Source: Ophiobolus disseminans (lineage: Eukaryota; Ascomycota; Dothideomycetes; Pleosporales; Phaeosphaeriaceae). Taken from it: a stretch of 64,000 nucleotides of DNA. The stretch covers positions 1,671,360 to 1,735,359 of the forward strand of contig MU006220.1 of assembly GCA_010093685.1 (NCBI GenBank). Direction: 5' to 3'. Below, piece by piece: positions 20,969 to 32,942 of this stretch (position 1 is its first letter; each line of letters opens with the position of its first letter). Below the pieces are notes generated by a model. It worked only from the letters and a program-made list of their open reading frames with translations, ran no database searches and was not told the DNA's origin. The translations under genes and the position numbers were made by a program.

Positions 20969-23473
20969 ATGGCGCCCGTCGCAGTGCAGTCGCACCACCA
21001 TCGCAGCACCACCAAGCATAGCAAGAAGGGCTTCAAGGCGCGACATGCCACCAAGGGCTCGCTGAAGGAGCAGAGCAAGGGTACTTTTGCTGCTCGTCCA
21101 GCCATGGAAACTGACTGACACTGTATTCCAGGCAAGGTCGAACTGCTCTCCTTCGAGCGCGGAAGCCGAAAAACGCCCCACCAGCAAGTCATGTCCAAGT
21201 TCGACCGCCGCAACCGCGCGAAGCAGATCCGCCTGAACAAGGACAGCGAGCACGCAAAAGCAGGCAATGTTTTCGCCGGAAAGGACGGCGCCCCCCGAGT
21301 CGTCGCCCTCGTGCCCCTCTGTGCCGACATCTCCACCGCCGCCGCTGTGCGCAGCTTCAACGCCGGCCTTGACATCGAAGAGGAGGTGCCAGAAGCGGGG
21401 TGGACACGAACGGCCGTCGACCGCTTCAAGCAAAAGATACAGTACTTGATAGTCAAGAGAGATCTTCTGGCATGTCTGGATGCCTGCCGAGTCGCTGACT
21501 TCGTCGTCTTTGTGCTGTCTGCCGACGAAGAGGTGGACGCAGAAGGCGAGCTCATACTGAAGTCTGTCGAGAGTCAGGGCATTTCCAATTGCTTCACGGT
21601 CGTGCAGGGGCTGGACAAGGTTGAACCTGCCAAGACGAGGTCGCAAGTCGTCGCATCGCTCAAGTCGTACATCTCCCACTGGCTGCCGTCGTCCGAGCGC
21701 GTCTACTCCCTCGACAGCCGGCAGGAGTCAGCTAACCTGGTCCGGTCCCTATGCACATCAACGCCCAAGGGCGTGCGATGGAGAGATCAGAGAAGCTACA
21801 TGTTCATCGAGGGCATTGAATGGCTGGGCGGAAAGTCTGCAGTCGGTGACGATGCCACTGGAGAGGTCGTCCTCACCGGCGTTGTCCGCGGCCTGGGCTT
21901 GAAGGCCGACAGGCTAGTTCAAGTCGGTGACTGGGGCGATTTCCAGGTTGACCAGATCGTTGCAGCCCCGTTAGAGGCAAAGAAGAAGAGCAGGGGCGAT
22001 GAGATGGCGGTTGACGAGGAATTCGATGGTGTTCTGGCGCGCCCAACCGAAGAGCAAGACGACCTAGCAGAGCTTGCGCCCGAAGAGACCATCATGGACG
22101 ATGTGACCAATTACGCAGCCTCAGTAGCACCATCCGAGCGCAAGGGCGTCTTGCTAGACGACCATCATTACTTCTCGGACGAGGAAGAAGAGAAAGCACC
22201 AGCACGACCGAAGCGCATGCCACGAGGTACTAGCAAGTACCAGGCCGCATGGTATCTAGACGACCTTTCTGACTCCGACTCCGACCTCGAAGACTTTGAC
22301 ATGGAAGACGTTCCTGATCTTGTTACGGGCACAACAGCGCATCCGGCCGATGGTTTAGAGGGCATGGACGTCGACGGCAAGGCCATGACAGAGGGCGCAC
22401 CCTCCGAGTACCCACAGTCAGAGATGTTTCTTGATCCATCACCGGAGGATGAAGCAGAACAGATTGAAGCCTACAGGAAGACAAGGAAGACCGAAGAAAA
22501 GGATGACCTCGAGTTCCCAGACGAGGTCGAGCTCGAGCCAAATGCCAACGCACGGGAACGCTTGATGCGATACCGTGGACTCAAGAGCTTGAAGTCCAGC
22601 GTCTGGGAAACCGAGGAAGACCGGCCCTACGAGCCAGAAGAGTGGCAACGCCTCCTCGAAATCTCAGACTACAAGCGCACCGCAACAAAATTCATGCGCG
22701 AAGCCTGGGCCGGCGGCGTCACCCCCGGCACCAGAGTGCGCATCCACCTCCGCAGCGTCCCCCTCCGCTTCCAAGACGCCTCCTCGCGGCCCCTCGCCCT
22801 CTTCTCCCTGCTCCGCCACGAACACAAGCGCACAGCCTGCAACTACAGCATCCTCCTCAGCTCCGAGCACACGTCCCCGCTCCGCTCAAAAACAGAACTT
22901 ATCGTCCAATGCGGCCCAAGACGAATGCTTATCAACCCACTCTTCTCCGCCGCTGGAAATACCCCTAATAACGTGCATAAATTCGATCGCTTCATGCACC
23001 CCGGTCACTCCGCTATCGCGACGTTCATCGGCCCGTTGACGTGGGGCAACGTCCCCGTCTTATACTTCCAGCGCACACCTGAGTCCCAAGACCTACGACT
23101 TATCGCAACAGGCACATCCCTTCCCCCATCCACAGCCCGCATCATAGCCAAGCGCATCGTGCTCACAGGCCACCCGTATAAAATCAACAAGCGCGTCGTT
23201 ACCGTGCGGTACATGTTCTTCAACGACGACGACGTTAGATGGTTTAAGAGTCTGCCCCTCTGGACCAAGAGGGGTCGGAGCGGCTTTGTGAAGGAGAGTT
23301 TGGGCACGCATGGCTATTTCAAGGCGACGTTTGATGGAAAAATTAACCCAATGGATGCGGTGGCGGTGAGTTTGTATAAGAGGGTTTGGCCCAGGGGGGC
23401 GAGGATGTGGAATGCGGAGGGGGAGAGGATGGGTGAGGGGGAGGGGGAGATGGGTGGGGAGGAGATGATTTGA
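20969..23473 (+). CDS. TSR1: TSR1, 40S ribosome assembly factor
   Basis: Two exons: 20969-21080 and 21132-23473, giving 817 residues (yeast Tsr1 is about 790). The start HHHRSTTKHSKKGFKARHATKGSLKEQ... is the hallmark basic N-terminus of Tsr1/Bms1-like proteins. Then come the degenerate GTPase-like part, the AARP2CN region (about 230-310), an acidic middle (DSDSDLEDFDMEDV) and the C-terminal RIBIOP_C/DUF663 domain (YRGLKSLKSS, HVPLRF-like SVPLRFQ, GPLTWGNVPVL, GHPYKINKR, WFKSLPLWTK). Tsr1 binds pre-40S particles in the nucleolus and cytoplasm and blocks early entry of translation factors. It faces UTP7, another 40S assembly gene, tail to tail. Confidence 0.95.
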
Positions 23474-23706
23474 TTTGAGTTAGGTGTGGGAGTGAGACTG
23501 GAGGGGGTTTATGATGTTATGACTTACTTATTCCATGTTTCCTGAGAGATAGACAAAAATGGACTGCAATAAATTCGGAAATTTCGCATATCTTCACAAA
23601 TCGATTCTAATGCGCGGGTATATACATCCCACCCCCCCCTTCCAAACGCCTTCAAATGCCATCACTTTTGCCGCAATGCCCCAAACACCTCCCTCCCCTC
23701 ATCCCA

Positions 23707-25374
23707 TCACGTCTGATTCCCCTTCCTCGCAAACCTCTCCAACGCAGGCCCATACTCCCTCTTCAGCCTCTCCCTCTTCTCCTCATTCTTCTTCTTGCGC
23801 TGCTCCACCACTTCCCGCGCCCTCTCCTTCTCCTCATCAACCACATTCCTACTCCCACTCTTCCTAAGATACCGCCTGAGCGCACTATTCCTTCCCCTAC
23901 CCCTCTGCTTTAATTTCGCAACGCGGTCCTCGGGCTTCGCATCCAGATCCCTTTCACGCTTGCGCTGCTCCTCACTAGCGAGGTCGAGATTGCCCACGAA
24001 ATTCGGATCGATGGCAATCATTTCTGGCTGCAGTTTTTCGAGCAGGGCGTGCACTTCTGTTTCGCGGCGCTGGCGCGACGTTTCGAAGGGATTGAGGCCT
24101 TGCTCCATGGTATCTGGATTCGGCTCCCCCGCGCCGGGGACGATAATCGAACTAAAACCCCTCTCGTGGCTTATCCCCAAGACGTCTTCGAACGGGCAGA
24201 AGCGCACGCGCCCGATGCCCACGCCCTCGCCGCCCCACGCCATATACGGCTGCGTAGTGCCCGCGTCAGCCGCGCGCGTGAATATGTCGGACTTGTAGAC
24301 GCTGAGCGCCGTGCCGTGGCCGACGGAGACGAGGTTGCGGTCGGAGATGGAGAGCGTTTGGCCTGGGACGCGCAGGTGGTGCGTGTGTAGTTCGCGGAAC
24401 ATGCGTATGTCCCAGACGGACATGCGGCGGTCCTGCGAGGTGCTGACCATGTATGTGCCCGACTTGTCAACCGCGAGACTGCGCACTGGGCCGTGGTGTG
24501 GAAGCAGTTTGACGAGGGGTGCGGCGCTGTTGGGCGACCACAGTGTGACGAGGCCTTTTTGGTGGCCGACGTGTAGAATGGCGTTGTGTGGGTTCTGTGT
24601 GAAGGCTGTTGCGGGGCCGAGTTTGGTGTATAATTGTGCGAGGGATTGACCGGTCGAGACGTCTGTGTAGCGTATTATGCCGGCGGTGGAGACGGATGCG
24701 AGGAGGAAGTGGTAGGGGAGGTATTCGAGATGAGTTGCTTCCGAGTGGTTTTTGAGCTGGTGCAGCTCGACGCCATCGCCGGAGTATATGTAGACACACT
24801 TCTTTTGCGCAACGGCGAAGTTCTTCTGGTTGCTGATGTGCAGCCACCGCGCGTCTCGCACTGTCTCGTTGAGTTGGAGTTCGCAGCCCAGCTTGCCGTC
24901 TCTCCAATCGAATGTCGCGACATGTCCCTTCCTCCCTGCAATGAGCAGGTCTCGTCCGTTCCTGCTGTATTCGCATATGTCGTACGGCCCCAATCCGTCT
25001 AACCGCAGTTCGAAGCCCTTCTTCGCCGTCTCTACACTGACTGCCTGCTTGATGTCGTCTTGCCGGACCTGATACGTCCGCTCCAATTCGTGCTCTGGCT
25101 CCAAAAGACCGGCATTGTTCTCGAGCAGGATTTCGACATTCTTTGCTTCTATCGCCGCTTGTTTGTTCTTCTCTTCGAGTGATCGCAGGTTGGAGCGCAG
25201 TTTCTTGTCCTTGACAGATTTTGGCCGTATCTTGTCTCCTCTGCCATATTTCTTTGTCGCGGTTTCGGTGAATTGCGCAAGTGCGCGCGCATCTTCGTCT
25301 TCTACTGGCGCAACCTTTTGCGATTTGCGCTGCACTTGGGAGGACGCCGGCTTTGGGCCTCGATCGGCTGCCAT
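23707..25374 (-). CDS. UTP7: UTP7, U3 small-subunit processome WD-repeat protein
   Basis: Single exon, 555 residues, start MAADRGPKPASS. A basic N-terminal region (KYGRGDKIRPKSVKDKKLRS) leads to a WD40 propeller, about residues 130-400 (for example DLLIAGRKGHVATFDW, YMVSTSQDRRMSVWDIR), then a BING4 C-terminal domain with GHERG-like ISHERGFSSIIVPGAGEPN, and a basic tail (RERLKREYGPALERFARKG). Utp7 is a component of the processome that cleaves pre-rRNA. The gene ends 233 bp from the end of TSR1 on the other strand. Confidence 0.95.
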   Translation of the reverse strand: MAADRGPKPASSQVQRKSQKVAPVEDEDARALAQFTETATKKYGRGDKIRPKSVKDKKLRSNLRSLEEKNKQAAIEAKNVEILLENNAGLLEPEHELERTYQVRQDDIKQAVSVETAKKGFELRLDGLGPYDICEYSRNGRDLLIAGRKGHVATFDWRDGKLGCELQLNETVRDARWLHISNQKNFAVAQKKCVYIYSGDGVELHQLKNHSEATHLEYLPYHFLLASVSTAGIIRYTDVSTGQSLAQLYTKLGPATAFTQNPHNAILHVGHQKGLVTLWSPNSAAPLVKLLPHHGPVRSLAVDKSGTYMVSTSQDRRMSVWDIRMFRELHTHHLRVPGQTLSISDRNLVSVGHGTALSVYKSDIFTRAADAGTTQPYMAWGGEGVGIGRVRFCPFEDVLGISHERGFSSIIVPGAGEPNPDTMEQGLNPFETSRQRRETEVHALLEKLQPEMIAIDPNFVGNLDLASEEQRKRERDLDAKPEDRVAKLKQRGRGRNSALRRYLRKSGSRNVVDEEKERAREVVEQRKKKNEEKRERLKREYGPALERFARKGNQT

Positions 25375-26340
25375 GTTGGGCGACGCAGATATATCACGTG
25401 TAGGTTATGTCTCTATAGGGATAGTTCACTGCGGGTTTTTGGTGGTGGGTTGCGACGTGTATCTTGCCTTGATCGTGTTGCGCACACCAATGTCCCGAAC
25501 TTTTTGGAAATTCTGCCACAGTTGCCAAGCCGCTAACAAGGCGGTGAGGCTGGTTTTAAGCTAGCGATCCTCAATCCTCTTCTCAACCCCAGCTACATGT
25601 GTACTTACCTCTGGCTCCGACAGATCCAGGCTGCCCCCGAGATACTGAACAATGTTTTACCTGAGTTCCAAAAAGGGACAACCACCTGGGCGCCATACAT
25701 GCACTAAATCTCTGCACATTCCAGTTGTTGTCCTTTCAAGCGATCCACCCCCTCATGCAACCATAGATAACGTGCACATAGTACGGTCAGTAGTACCCTC
25801 GATACATTTCGAAAATACTGTTGCCATTTGCGGATAGTGGGTCCCGTAAATGCTTACCCGAAGGCCTTTGCTCTCAGCTACTGCCCTTCCATGGAATAAG
25901 AAGCCATCGCAACCGCCTTTGGCGACGAACCCGTTGTTAAAGTGAAAGATAACTTGCCAACAAATGTTCTGGTGGTATAATTAGGAGAGACTTGTCGTCG
26001 ACTAGAATGCGAAGGACTCTTAGGATCATGATGTGGAACTGATAAGCCACATTTCCACAGCGGTAAGAGAACGCTCAGCATGCTCCATCGTTTGGTAGGT
26101 CTAGTACTACATCCTCAACGAGAGTGCCACGAGCCCTTGAACGGTCCCTGCCCAGCTACACCTCCCCCCGCAAGAAAATGTGGAACCTGTAACCAGAGAA
26201 CTATGTCCAGTGCGCCTAAGCAAGTGTGCAAAAGAATAACTCTACCTGCCTAACCGGAGGCGCGGAATCTTAGGGCAGTCACCAGAGCTATGCAAATGTG
26301 CCTCTCCTTCTCTCATCACGCTCTGCTAACTCACCAAAAT
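25375..26340. other. intergenic
   Basis: About 970 bases between divergent genes (UTP7 and an unknown protein), so it holds both promoters. I found no RNA gene or convincing small gene. Confidence 0.4.
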
Positions 26341-27810
26341 ATGGCTTCAACTGGAAGTTCAAACCTCTCAAGACGAGACAGTTATGAGCTGCAGGTCCGA
26401 CGAAAATCGCTGGAAGAAATTTCAAGGGCCCAAAGAGATATTTGGAATTTAGAAGGGTCCACGAGAGAGCGGGCAAGGAGCTGCCCCGTTGAGTCACGAC
26501 TTTCTCTTCGTTCGATCACCTCCACTATTGATACCGTCATTGCCGAAACCTCAATAACAGCCCCGGAAGGAAACTCGAAAAAGGCAGCGGAAGAGACATT
26601 GGACTTGAGATCTGACGCTCGAGTCTGGTTTCTTCGGCGCTTAATCGCCAACATCTTTATCTACACATATAACGTTCCCGTCCCAACGCTCAGTCGGCTG
26701 CCAGATGAGATTTGGTACTCGAACGCCTATACCACCTATTCCCTTTTAACCCCCGCGGAACACGATTTCGTTCTGCATCTCGCGGAAATTGTTTCGTATG
26801 GGCTGAGCCGCACCACGAGAGAGGATGCGATCCCAGGCGAGAAGCAACTGCTTCCTCACAACTACCACACCATATACACGCACATCGTCGAGCCTTGCAA
26901 AACGCTGGAAATACCACCAGATTGCATTTTCGACTTGCTACCCGCAATTCCACGCCACAACTTCAATCCCCACGCTCGCTACAAAACACTCCCACATCAT
27001 CACGCCGCCATGCTCATACACCTTAAGGAACAAAGACAGGCGACGATTCACCAGAGACACAAGTTGTCAAAACGATTACTCAGCGACGCCGCCGTGCTGA
27101 GGAAAGTTGCTGGAAGTAAAGAAATGTGGACAGCTATAGGGAAGGGTATCCGCATTTTCGGTGGGAAGTACATGGGCCGCCAATGGGAGGAGCAAATCGC
27201 TGAGCAAGACAGGGGTGTTGTGGTGTCCAGTGACGAGGCAAGGGAATCGGTAGAGGAAATGCAAGCGTGGGAGAAGGAACGGCGAGTAAAACACAGTGAA
27301 AAAGTCGGAAAAGAAACACTAACAGCGATAACATTGTGCTCTGAATCTTCCAAACCCACCAGCGGGAAGAACAAGAAACAAGTCCGCTTTCTTACCCAAA
27401 ACCCACCACCCAACACTCAAGCACCAGAACCAGAACCACAATGCTCTTCCTCAAGCCCCACAAGATCGGACCCACTCACGCAACAGCAGCAGCTAGCTTT
27501 GTTGCTCGAACAAAGCATGGAGGAAGCAGCAACGCTGAGGGAGATGGTGCGCGCGCATAAAGTGCATAGGATTAAGACTATACTGGGAAAGGGGAAGGGA
27601 AAAGAAAGGGAACATGCTGTTGTGCAGGAATCGAGCAACGACGGGCAGGAGGAGAGCGACGACATGCCGAAGTCAAGCGCCATGAAAAACGATAGATTGG
27701 CCAAGGGCAAAGGCAAAGAACGGCAACATACCGTCGTGCAGGTGACGAGCAATGCAGCTGCAGAGTACATGGCAATCGTGGACGGTGTGAGAAAGGATGT
27801 GGGGTTGTAG
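26341..27810 (+). CDS. hypothetical protein with KGKGKER duplication
   Basis: Start set at the ATG at 26341 (MASTGSSNLSRRDSY); an ATG 17 codons upstream at 26290 is in frame and possible. About 489 residues, single exon. The N-terminal third is Ser/Arg-rich. The middle (VWFLRRLIANIFIYTYNVPVPTL and RLPDEIWYSNAYTTYSLLTPAEH, given here in parts) is globular-looking, then there are charged coiled-coil-like helices and a disordered tail. The tail carries two copies, 37 residues apart, of KGKGKERxHxVVQxxSN. No known domain recognised. Directly downstream lies a diverged tandem repeat array. Confidence 0.6.
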   Translation: MASTGSSNLSRRDSYELQVRRKSLEEISRAQRDIWNLEGSTRERARSCPVESRLSLRSITSTIDTVIAETSITAPEGNSKKAAEETLDLRSDARVWFLRRLIANIFIYTYNVPVPTLSRLPDEIWYSNAYTTYSLLTPAEHDFVLHLAEIVSYGLSRTTREDAIPGEKQLLPHNYHTIYTHIVEPCKTLEIPPDCIFDLLPAIPRHNFNPHARYKTLPHHHAAMLIHLKEQRQATIHQRHKLSKRLLSDAAVLRKVAGSKEMWTAIGKGIRIFGGKYMGRQWEEQIAEQDRGVVVSSDEARESVEEMQAWEKERRVKHSEKVGKETLTAITLCSESSKPTSGKNKKQVRFLTQNPPPNTQAPEPEPQCSSSSPTRSDPLTQQQQLALLLEQSMEEAATLREMVRAHKVHRIKTILGKGKGKEREHAVVQESSNDGQEESDDMPKSSAMKNDRLAKGKGKERQHTVVQVTSNAAAEYMAIVDGVRKDVGL

Positions 27811-27935
27811 TGTGGTGTGTGGAAAAGGCATTATGAGGTGTTGTGGAGGACGTGCGAACCGGTGCGTCAGATGTGTAGCGCCCAGTCGATGACGAACAAC
27901 TGGGAGACAAACTGGGATGCTAGGGTCGTGTGCGA

Positions 27936-28620
27936 GTCTATACAGCATGCCCTGAACTCATGATGTGGGCATGTGCTATAGATGCGGTAGTAGGCGTTAT
28001 AGAAGATTTGCGGACGCGCATGGAAGTGTATGTAGGTCATAATCGAATAACAAGCGGGTGAGGAGAAAGGGCGATTTTAGTTTCGTGTGCAGCAGCTGTT
28101 GTTGAGGCTATACAGGCTGCTCTGAACTCACAATGTGGGGATGTGTAACAGGTGTGGTATTAGAAGATCCGCCAACTATTACTTAAAGAAAACTCGAGAT
28201 TCTAGTTCCGTGTGCTGCTGCTGCTATCATGATGTCGAACATATATAGCCTGCGCTGAACTCATGATATGGGGACGTAAGATGGATGCCAAATTGGGCGT
28301 CATGGCGGATTTACTGGGTGTGTAGGACTTGACACAATAACGAGCGAGGGAACGAGAAAGTAGTGTGCTAGTGTCATGTTATGCTGCTGCTGTTGAGTTT
28401 ATACAGCCTCCTCTAGACTCATGATGTGAGGGTGTGCAATAGATGCAAACTTGGGTTGGGTTGTAGAGCCCTCTCAATAACGAGCCAGTGAATTGGATAT
28501 GGGGTTTTAGTGTGGTGCGGCCACTAGGTCTATTCGAGAAGCATTATTAGTCGTCACGGTGGATTCAAGAACAGTCGCACCCAATATGTAGGACCTGATC
28601 TAATAACGAGCGGATACCCT
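27936..28620. repeat. diverged tandem repeat array, about 130-170 bp units
   Basis: Four imperfect copies of a block with the core TATACAG.CTG..CTGAACTCATGATGTGGG..GTG..ATAGATGC start near 27938, 28108, 28240 and 28399. Between them a second shared block recurs (AATAACGAGCG.G...GAGAAAG near 28044 and 28336, with related shorter forms near 28480 and 28602), plus CTGCTGCTG runs before three of the cores. There is no gene inside. Spacing of about 170, 132 and 159 bp shows unequal decay of an old tandem array. Confidence 0.7.
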
Positions 28621-28648
28621 TACATAAATTTGAATAACCTCAGAGCCC

Positions 28649-29931
28649 TTAAGACTCGGCAGCGCCGCCCACATTCCCCATCTCCATCTCCCGCATCGGC
28701 GACGGCATATCCGCAATTATAGCCGTGACCTTGTCAAGCAGATCATCAGCTGCTCGCGTGCAGTCCGTATGCGGCTGTGCAAACGCCATGCCAAGCTCCC
28801 ACGCATCCATTACTCGCCTTCTCCATGTCATGTTACAGTACTCCACTACACCGTCGTAGTTGTGCGACACGTACTTCGGGTACGACCTGTCGAAGTCCCT
28901 GATGCCCGCTTGTAGATGGTCGATGCTGAATCTGCTCGTCTCGGAGGGGCCGTCGCTGGTGTACAGACCCATCTTGATGAGCCACTGAACGAACGAGCCG
29001 AGGGTGGTGATGTTGCAGGAGGGGTTTTGTTGGTTTATGGCGCAGTTTCCGCCGTCTTGGAGGTCGATCACCATTTGGTGGCACGCTTTGGCTATGGCTG
29101 CGATGGTTTGTGCGCGGACCTTGAGGATCCTGTCTGCCGAAAATCAGTCTCGGAATGTTTAAATACAGACAGGATGAGGTTTGATACGTACTGACAAGAT
29201 CCATTTCTTGTTCAATTTCGTGTTTCATTTCACCACTCTGGAAGCCTGCGAGCCGGTTTTCGTCCAGAGAAATTGAGGTCACCAGATACCTGGCCGAAAT
29301 GTCTTGACTCTCCATGTACCCAAAAGTTTGGGTGATGTACAGCCAGGCTCGGTGGTCTCGAAGTGTCCAGTTGTTGGGCTTGTATATCGATGTCCAGTCC
29401 CGATGCACCAGGAAAGGCTTGACCACATGAACGACTTTGTACTTGTTGCTTAAGAAAGCTAGATCGCGGAGATCGTCGAGCGAGAGGTCCGCCATGGTAG
29501 GGAGGCCCTCATGTCGGTAGTGGACCAGCCTGAGAATGAGGAGGAGGGCGTTTTTGGTGGACTGGTCTAAAAGCATATATTGGCTGGGACCCTTAGTCGT
29601 AGTAGTCTGGTTGAACCATTCTCGCCACACAGTGCTTGCTTCACACATCGAGGCCCTGGAAACTACAACTCCTAGCCGGTGTCCGGTTCCTTTAAAGTAA
29701 ATTCCAACGGCGTCGTCGTCGCCGGACAGCGTAAAATCGATTATCTTCTATACTGCAAATCAGCAACGAGAATGGTAATCGGATACTTGTAAAGATGCTC
29801 ACGATTTCGTTCGCCGGAGTCGTGAACGTGGACTCCGGCTCTGGTGTCATTATAGGTGTGGGCTCTGGTGACATTATGGGTGTGGGCTCTGGTGTCCAAA
29901 TGGGTGTGGACTGAGCTCTGGGGGGAGCCAT
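28649..29931 (-). CDS. BTB/POZ-like protein with PEPTPIM repeats
   Basis: Three exons: 29931-29803, 29744-29192 and 29133-28649; introns both 58 bp, phases fit, 388 residues. The N-terminus holds a short tandem of TPEPTPIM units. The second exon opens with IIDFTLSGDDDAVGIYFKG, then RLGVVVSRASMCEA and WREWF, resembling the first strands and helix of fungal BTB domains. LDDLRDLAFLSNKYKVVHVV matches the helix that usually follows in this fungal group. The remainder is a helical region common to these proteins. BTB proteins often recruit cullin-3 ligases; no MATH or Kelch partner domain is present. The acceptor for intron 1 is TAGAAG; the nearer TGCAG would put a stop in frame. Confidence 0.65.
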
Positions 29932-30882
29932 GATGGTGCTGCTAGCGAGTCGCAGTTGTGTAGTATGCTAGTATATTATCTTCTGTAAGGATGCTTGGTG
30001 AACAATGCGTGTTGTGCGAACGTGGTAGCGGGAGTAATGTGCTGTCTTTGGCATTGATCGCGATGTGAGTTGAAGCGGATGTTGCACCAGCGCATCGCCT
30101 TCACCAGCTGGTAGTTGCGAGTCGGGTGTGGGAAGATTGATGTTCCCATTTCATTGCCCCATCCAGGAAGAAGGAAGAGCCCAGAACCGCGAAAGTGCTT
30201 AGATGTTCGTCTGCGAGAATATGCTAGAAGTCACGATCCAACAACATATAGAAACTTCAGAACCAGGTCTTGTGTTCTGGCTAGCGGGCAGATGTCGGGT
30301 CTCATATAATATCAGGTACTTCGCGAGTGGCGCAACCCCTTCATCCTGCAATATTCTTACCGTACTACGGGTATCTTCGGGCTTGCTCGAGGGTTGTTCC
30401 TAGAGGGGTGATAAAGATGCTGTTGGGTTGAGGTAAAGGGTTCCGAGGTTGGCCCACAGGTCTTGCCGGACATCGGACAGCGCTAGTGACAGATTAGGAA
30501 AGGTCTTTGGGAATGCTCCCGTGCTCGCCACTACTGCAGTGACCAGACGGCAGCCTTGCTCTGCTCATCACATCCGAGCTTTTTCAGTGATAGTCGCCAC
30601 CATGTCGCGTCACTTTGAATGGCTGCCTGCTCAAGCAAAGGCAGCCACAACGGTGATGGGCGCTTGCTGAGGAGGCACTGCACTGATTCGCAAGGCGCAG
30701 ACCTCCATGCTAGGCCTCAGCCCTCTACATGGACCCGCTAAGGATGCAATACGGCGAGCAGCAGCATCACAAGCCGGCTGTGCGACATAAGTATACAAGG
30801 ACTTTGTACTACCCTCGAGTGTCTGACCACGAAGATCATCCATTAAGCAGTGTTGTTCCTATCTTCCGCTCAGTTCCCAAGC
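29932..30882. other. intergenic, no gene seen
   Basis: About 950 bases between divergent genes. Several short open frames occur on both strands, but none has a recognisable feature or consistent splice model. Confidence 0.4.
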
Positions 30883-31647
30883 ATGCAATCTCGCAAGCGC
30901 TCATGCGCCGGTCAATTAGACGATGATCGAACTCAAAAGCGGACGTGCAGCAATCCTTTGTATCAATCATCGGCGGATTTCACTCAGGGTCAGCCTCGAA
31001 ACGTTGCGCCCTTGCCCCAAACGACCAATATCCCACCGGAAACCTTGCTCTTGGATGTACAAACAGGCTGCATGCACAAAGGCTTTTGTGTGTTGTCAAC
31101 GCCAGCTTGCTGTGCATGTTCCGATAAGCGGCCAGAATACCTAGGTCATGCGCTGCGAATCAACGGACAACCTGGGAAAAGGATTGCCAACCACCGTGCA
31201 ACTATCGGCAACCGTTCGGTACATTACTGCCCAGGATGTAAAGGTATGTTCGGGGTCGGGGATTTGGTAGCTGGCTTTAGCGAAGAGACCTTGAGCTGAC
31301 CAAATCAAGACGCTAGAGCCCACGAAGATGAATGGATGTATCAAAATATATCACCTGGACATAGTCGTACTGAGCCGTTTGACTCCGTCCTCACGGCCGT
31401 TGTTCTGTGGGTCACCTGTGCGGACAAAGTATTTTACTTTAGTCGCTCCGGCGACTACACCATGGGACAATTGCGCCAGGAAGTAGCACGACTAATGTCG
31501 TGCAATCCATCCAGCCTGGTTGCTGCAGATACGGATGTACCCGTCGAGTCTCAGAATTCCGCCACTTTCCTGTCTTACGCCAGCCGCATACATTTTCATA
31601 TCGTGGGCGCTGAAACTTCGGACGACGTGGAGATGACGAACGTGTAG
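30883..31647 (+). CDS. hypothetical Cys-containing protein
   Basis: Two exons: 30883-31243 and 31310-31647, 66-bp intron with a GTATGT donor and CTGAC branch, 232 residues. Start MQSRKRSCAGQLDDD. A Cys/His-rich middle (GCMHKGFC, PACCACSDKRPEYLGHALRING, HYCPGCK) may bind zinc. The sequence LGHALRINGQPGKRI with HRATIGNRSVHYC suggests a small globular domain. The C-terminal part after the intron (DSVLTAVVLWV, YFSRSGDYTMGQLRQEV) has no recognised motif. Function unknown. It stands just upstream of the Cys-rich pair at 32943-34253 but shows no clear similarity to them. Confidence 0.55.
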
Positions 31648-32942
31648 TGTTTCCAAAATCACCAATCAAGTACAGAAACAGCACGGGAGCGGTGAGCCTC
31701 GATGTCAGATAGGTATTGTGCTCGGATCTTGACTGGCACAGATCGGCACGAGATCCGGCTCTAACGCATCACGAAGCGCTAGACAAATCTCAGGCGCGCA
31801 CAATATATGTATAGACTGAAGGCTGAGTTAGCCGAACACTAGAAGAAACAAGTTGGGATTCTAAATTATGGTTGCACAAGGTCGTCGTTGGCGATGACGA
31901 GTCACTTTTTGGATGCGTGGGGTAACAATATCATCATTCCGTACCTAAACTTATCGATTTGTGTCAAGACAAATCAGAGTCTGATTTGCGTAACGCCTAC
32001 TGCGTAAGCGCGATCCCGAACAATTGGGTCCTGCACAGCAAAGCAGATCTTTTCTACGGTGAGGCGGATGGACCGGATCGAATCAGCGTCTTGGGCATCA
32101 GTCCATGAGGATCGTCGCGACTCGCGAGGGACCGTGAGCGTGCACGGTGACCTTCGAGAACATTTCAGACGCCTCACCAGGTGTTTCAACAAGTTTCAGC
32201 CCTTGGCATTCCGCCGACCTGGCACGTTTTCTCCAATCGCCACATAGAGACGATGGAGCTGACGGACATCGCCGCAAAACTCGGTTGCGCCGAACACATG
32301 TCTAAAACTCCCCACGCTACGCATCCAACAGACAACCGACAACTTGGCTCGCGCTCAGACCTTGCCATTACGTCGGGTCTGGTGACCTTCATTCGCTAAG
32401 GCTTGCCGCATGCCTCATGATGATCATAGCATCGCCATGCATGCCCGCCACAGAATGATCATCAAACCATGTCCGTCCTGTGATACGGGTATTTGCTCGC
32501 ATGTCGCCCATGCAAGCGGCATAACCTCCACCAATGCATTGCTATCAACGGTAGCATTGGTCAATGAATCGGACATTTTTGCGCAGCTAAAAAGCTTCTT
32601 TTCATGCGGCCCTGACTACCCACGTCGGATGCTCCGATCTCATTATCATTGGTCACATCTCTTGGACCGGATGGTAGCTCCGACTGATTTCACCCTCTCA
32701 TGTCTCGGATAGCGGTGTCCCCCGTTTTGTTTTCCCCGAGACCAGTTTTGCTGTACTTCAGCCATGTCCCGTTTGCACTCTTGTAAGTCTTTCAATACCA
32801 TCTGACATCCTAGCGTCATCACTTTTCAGGTCATTGGAGATTCGACGTGCAAGCCTCGCTGCATGGACGTTAAGCTAACTATAAGCGTAGAGTAAGACGG
32901 AAAATAGCGGGCTCCGGATCGATAGACTTTGGACACCGTTAC
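31648..32942. other. intergenic, no gene seen
   Basis: About 1,300 bases. A 100-residue open frame at 32410-32712 has a CPSCDTGIC stretch but otherwise no support; I do not call it. No repeat was seen. Confidence 0.35.

Noticed and set aside
25652..25837. Small open frame upstream of the KGKGKER gene
   Set aside because: Short, no homology signs, not conserved-looking codon use.
30115..30843. Several 60-75 residue frames on both strands
   Set aside because: No shared frame, no splice model and no recognisable motif.
32410..32712. 100-residue frame with CPSCDTGIC
   Set aside because: Only one Cys cluster and no match to the Cys/Arg module; probably chance.
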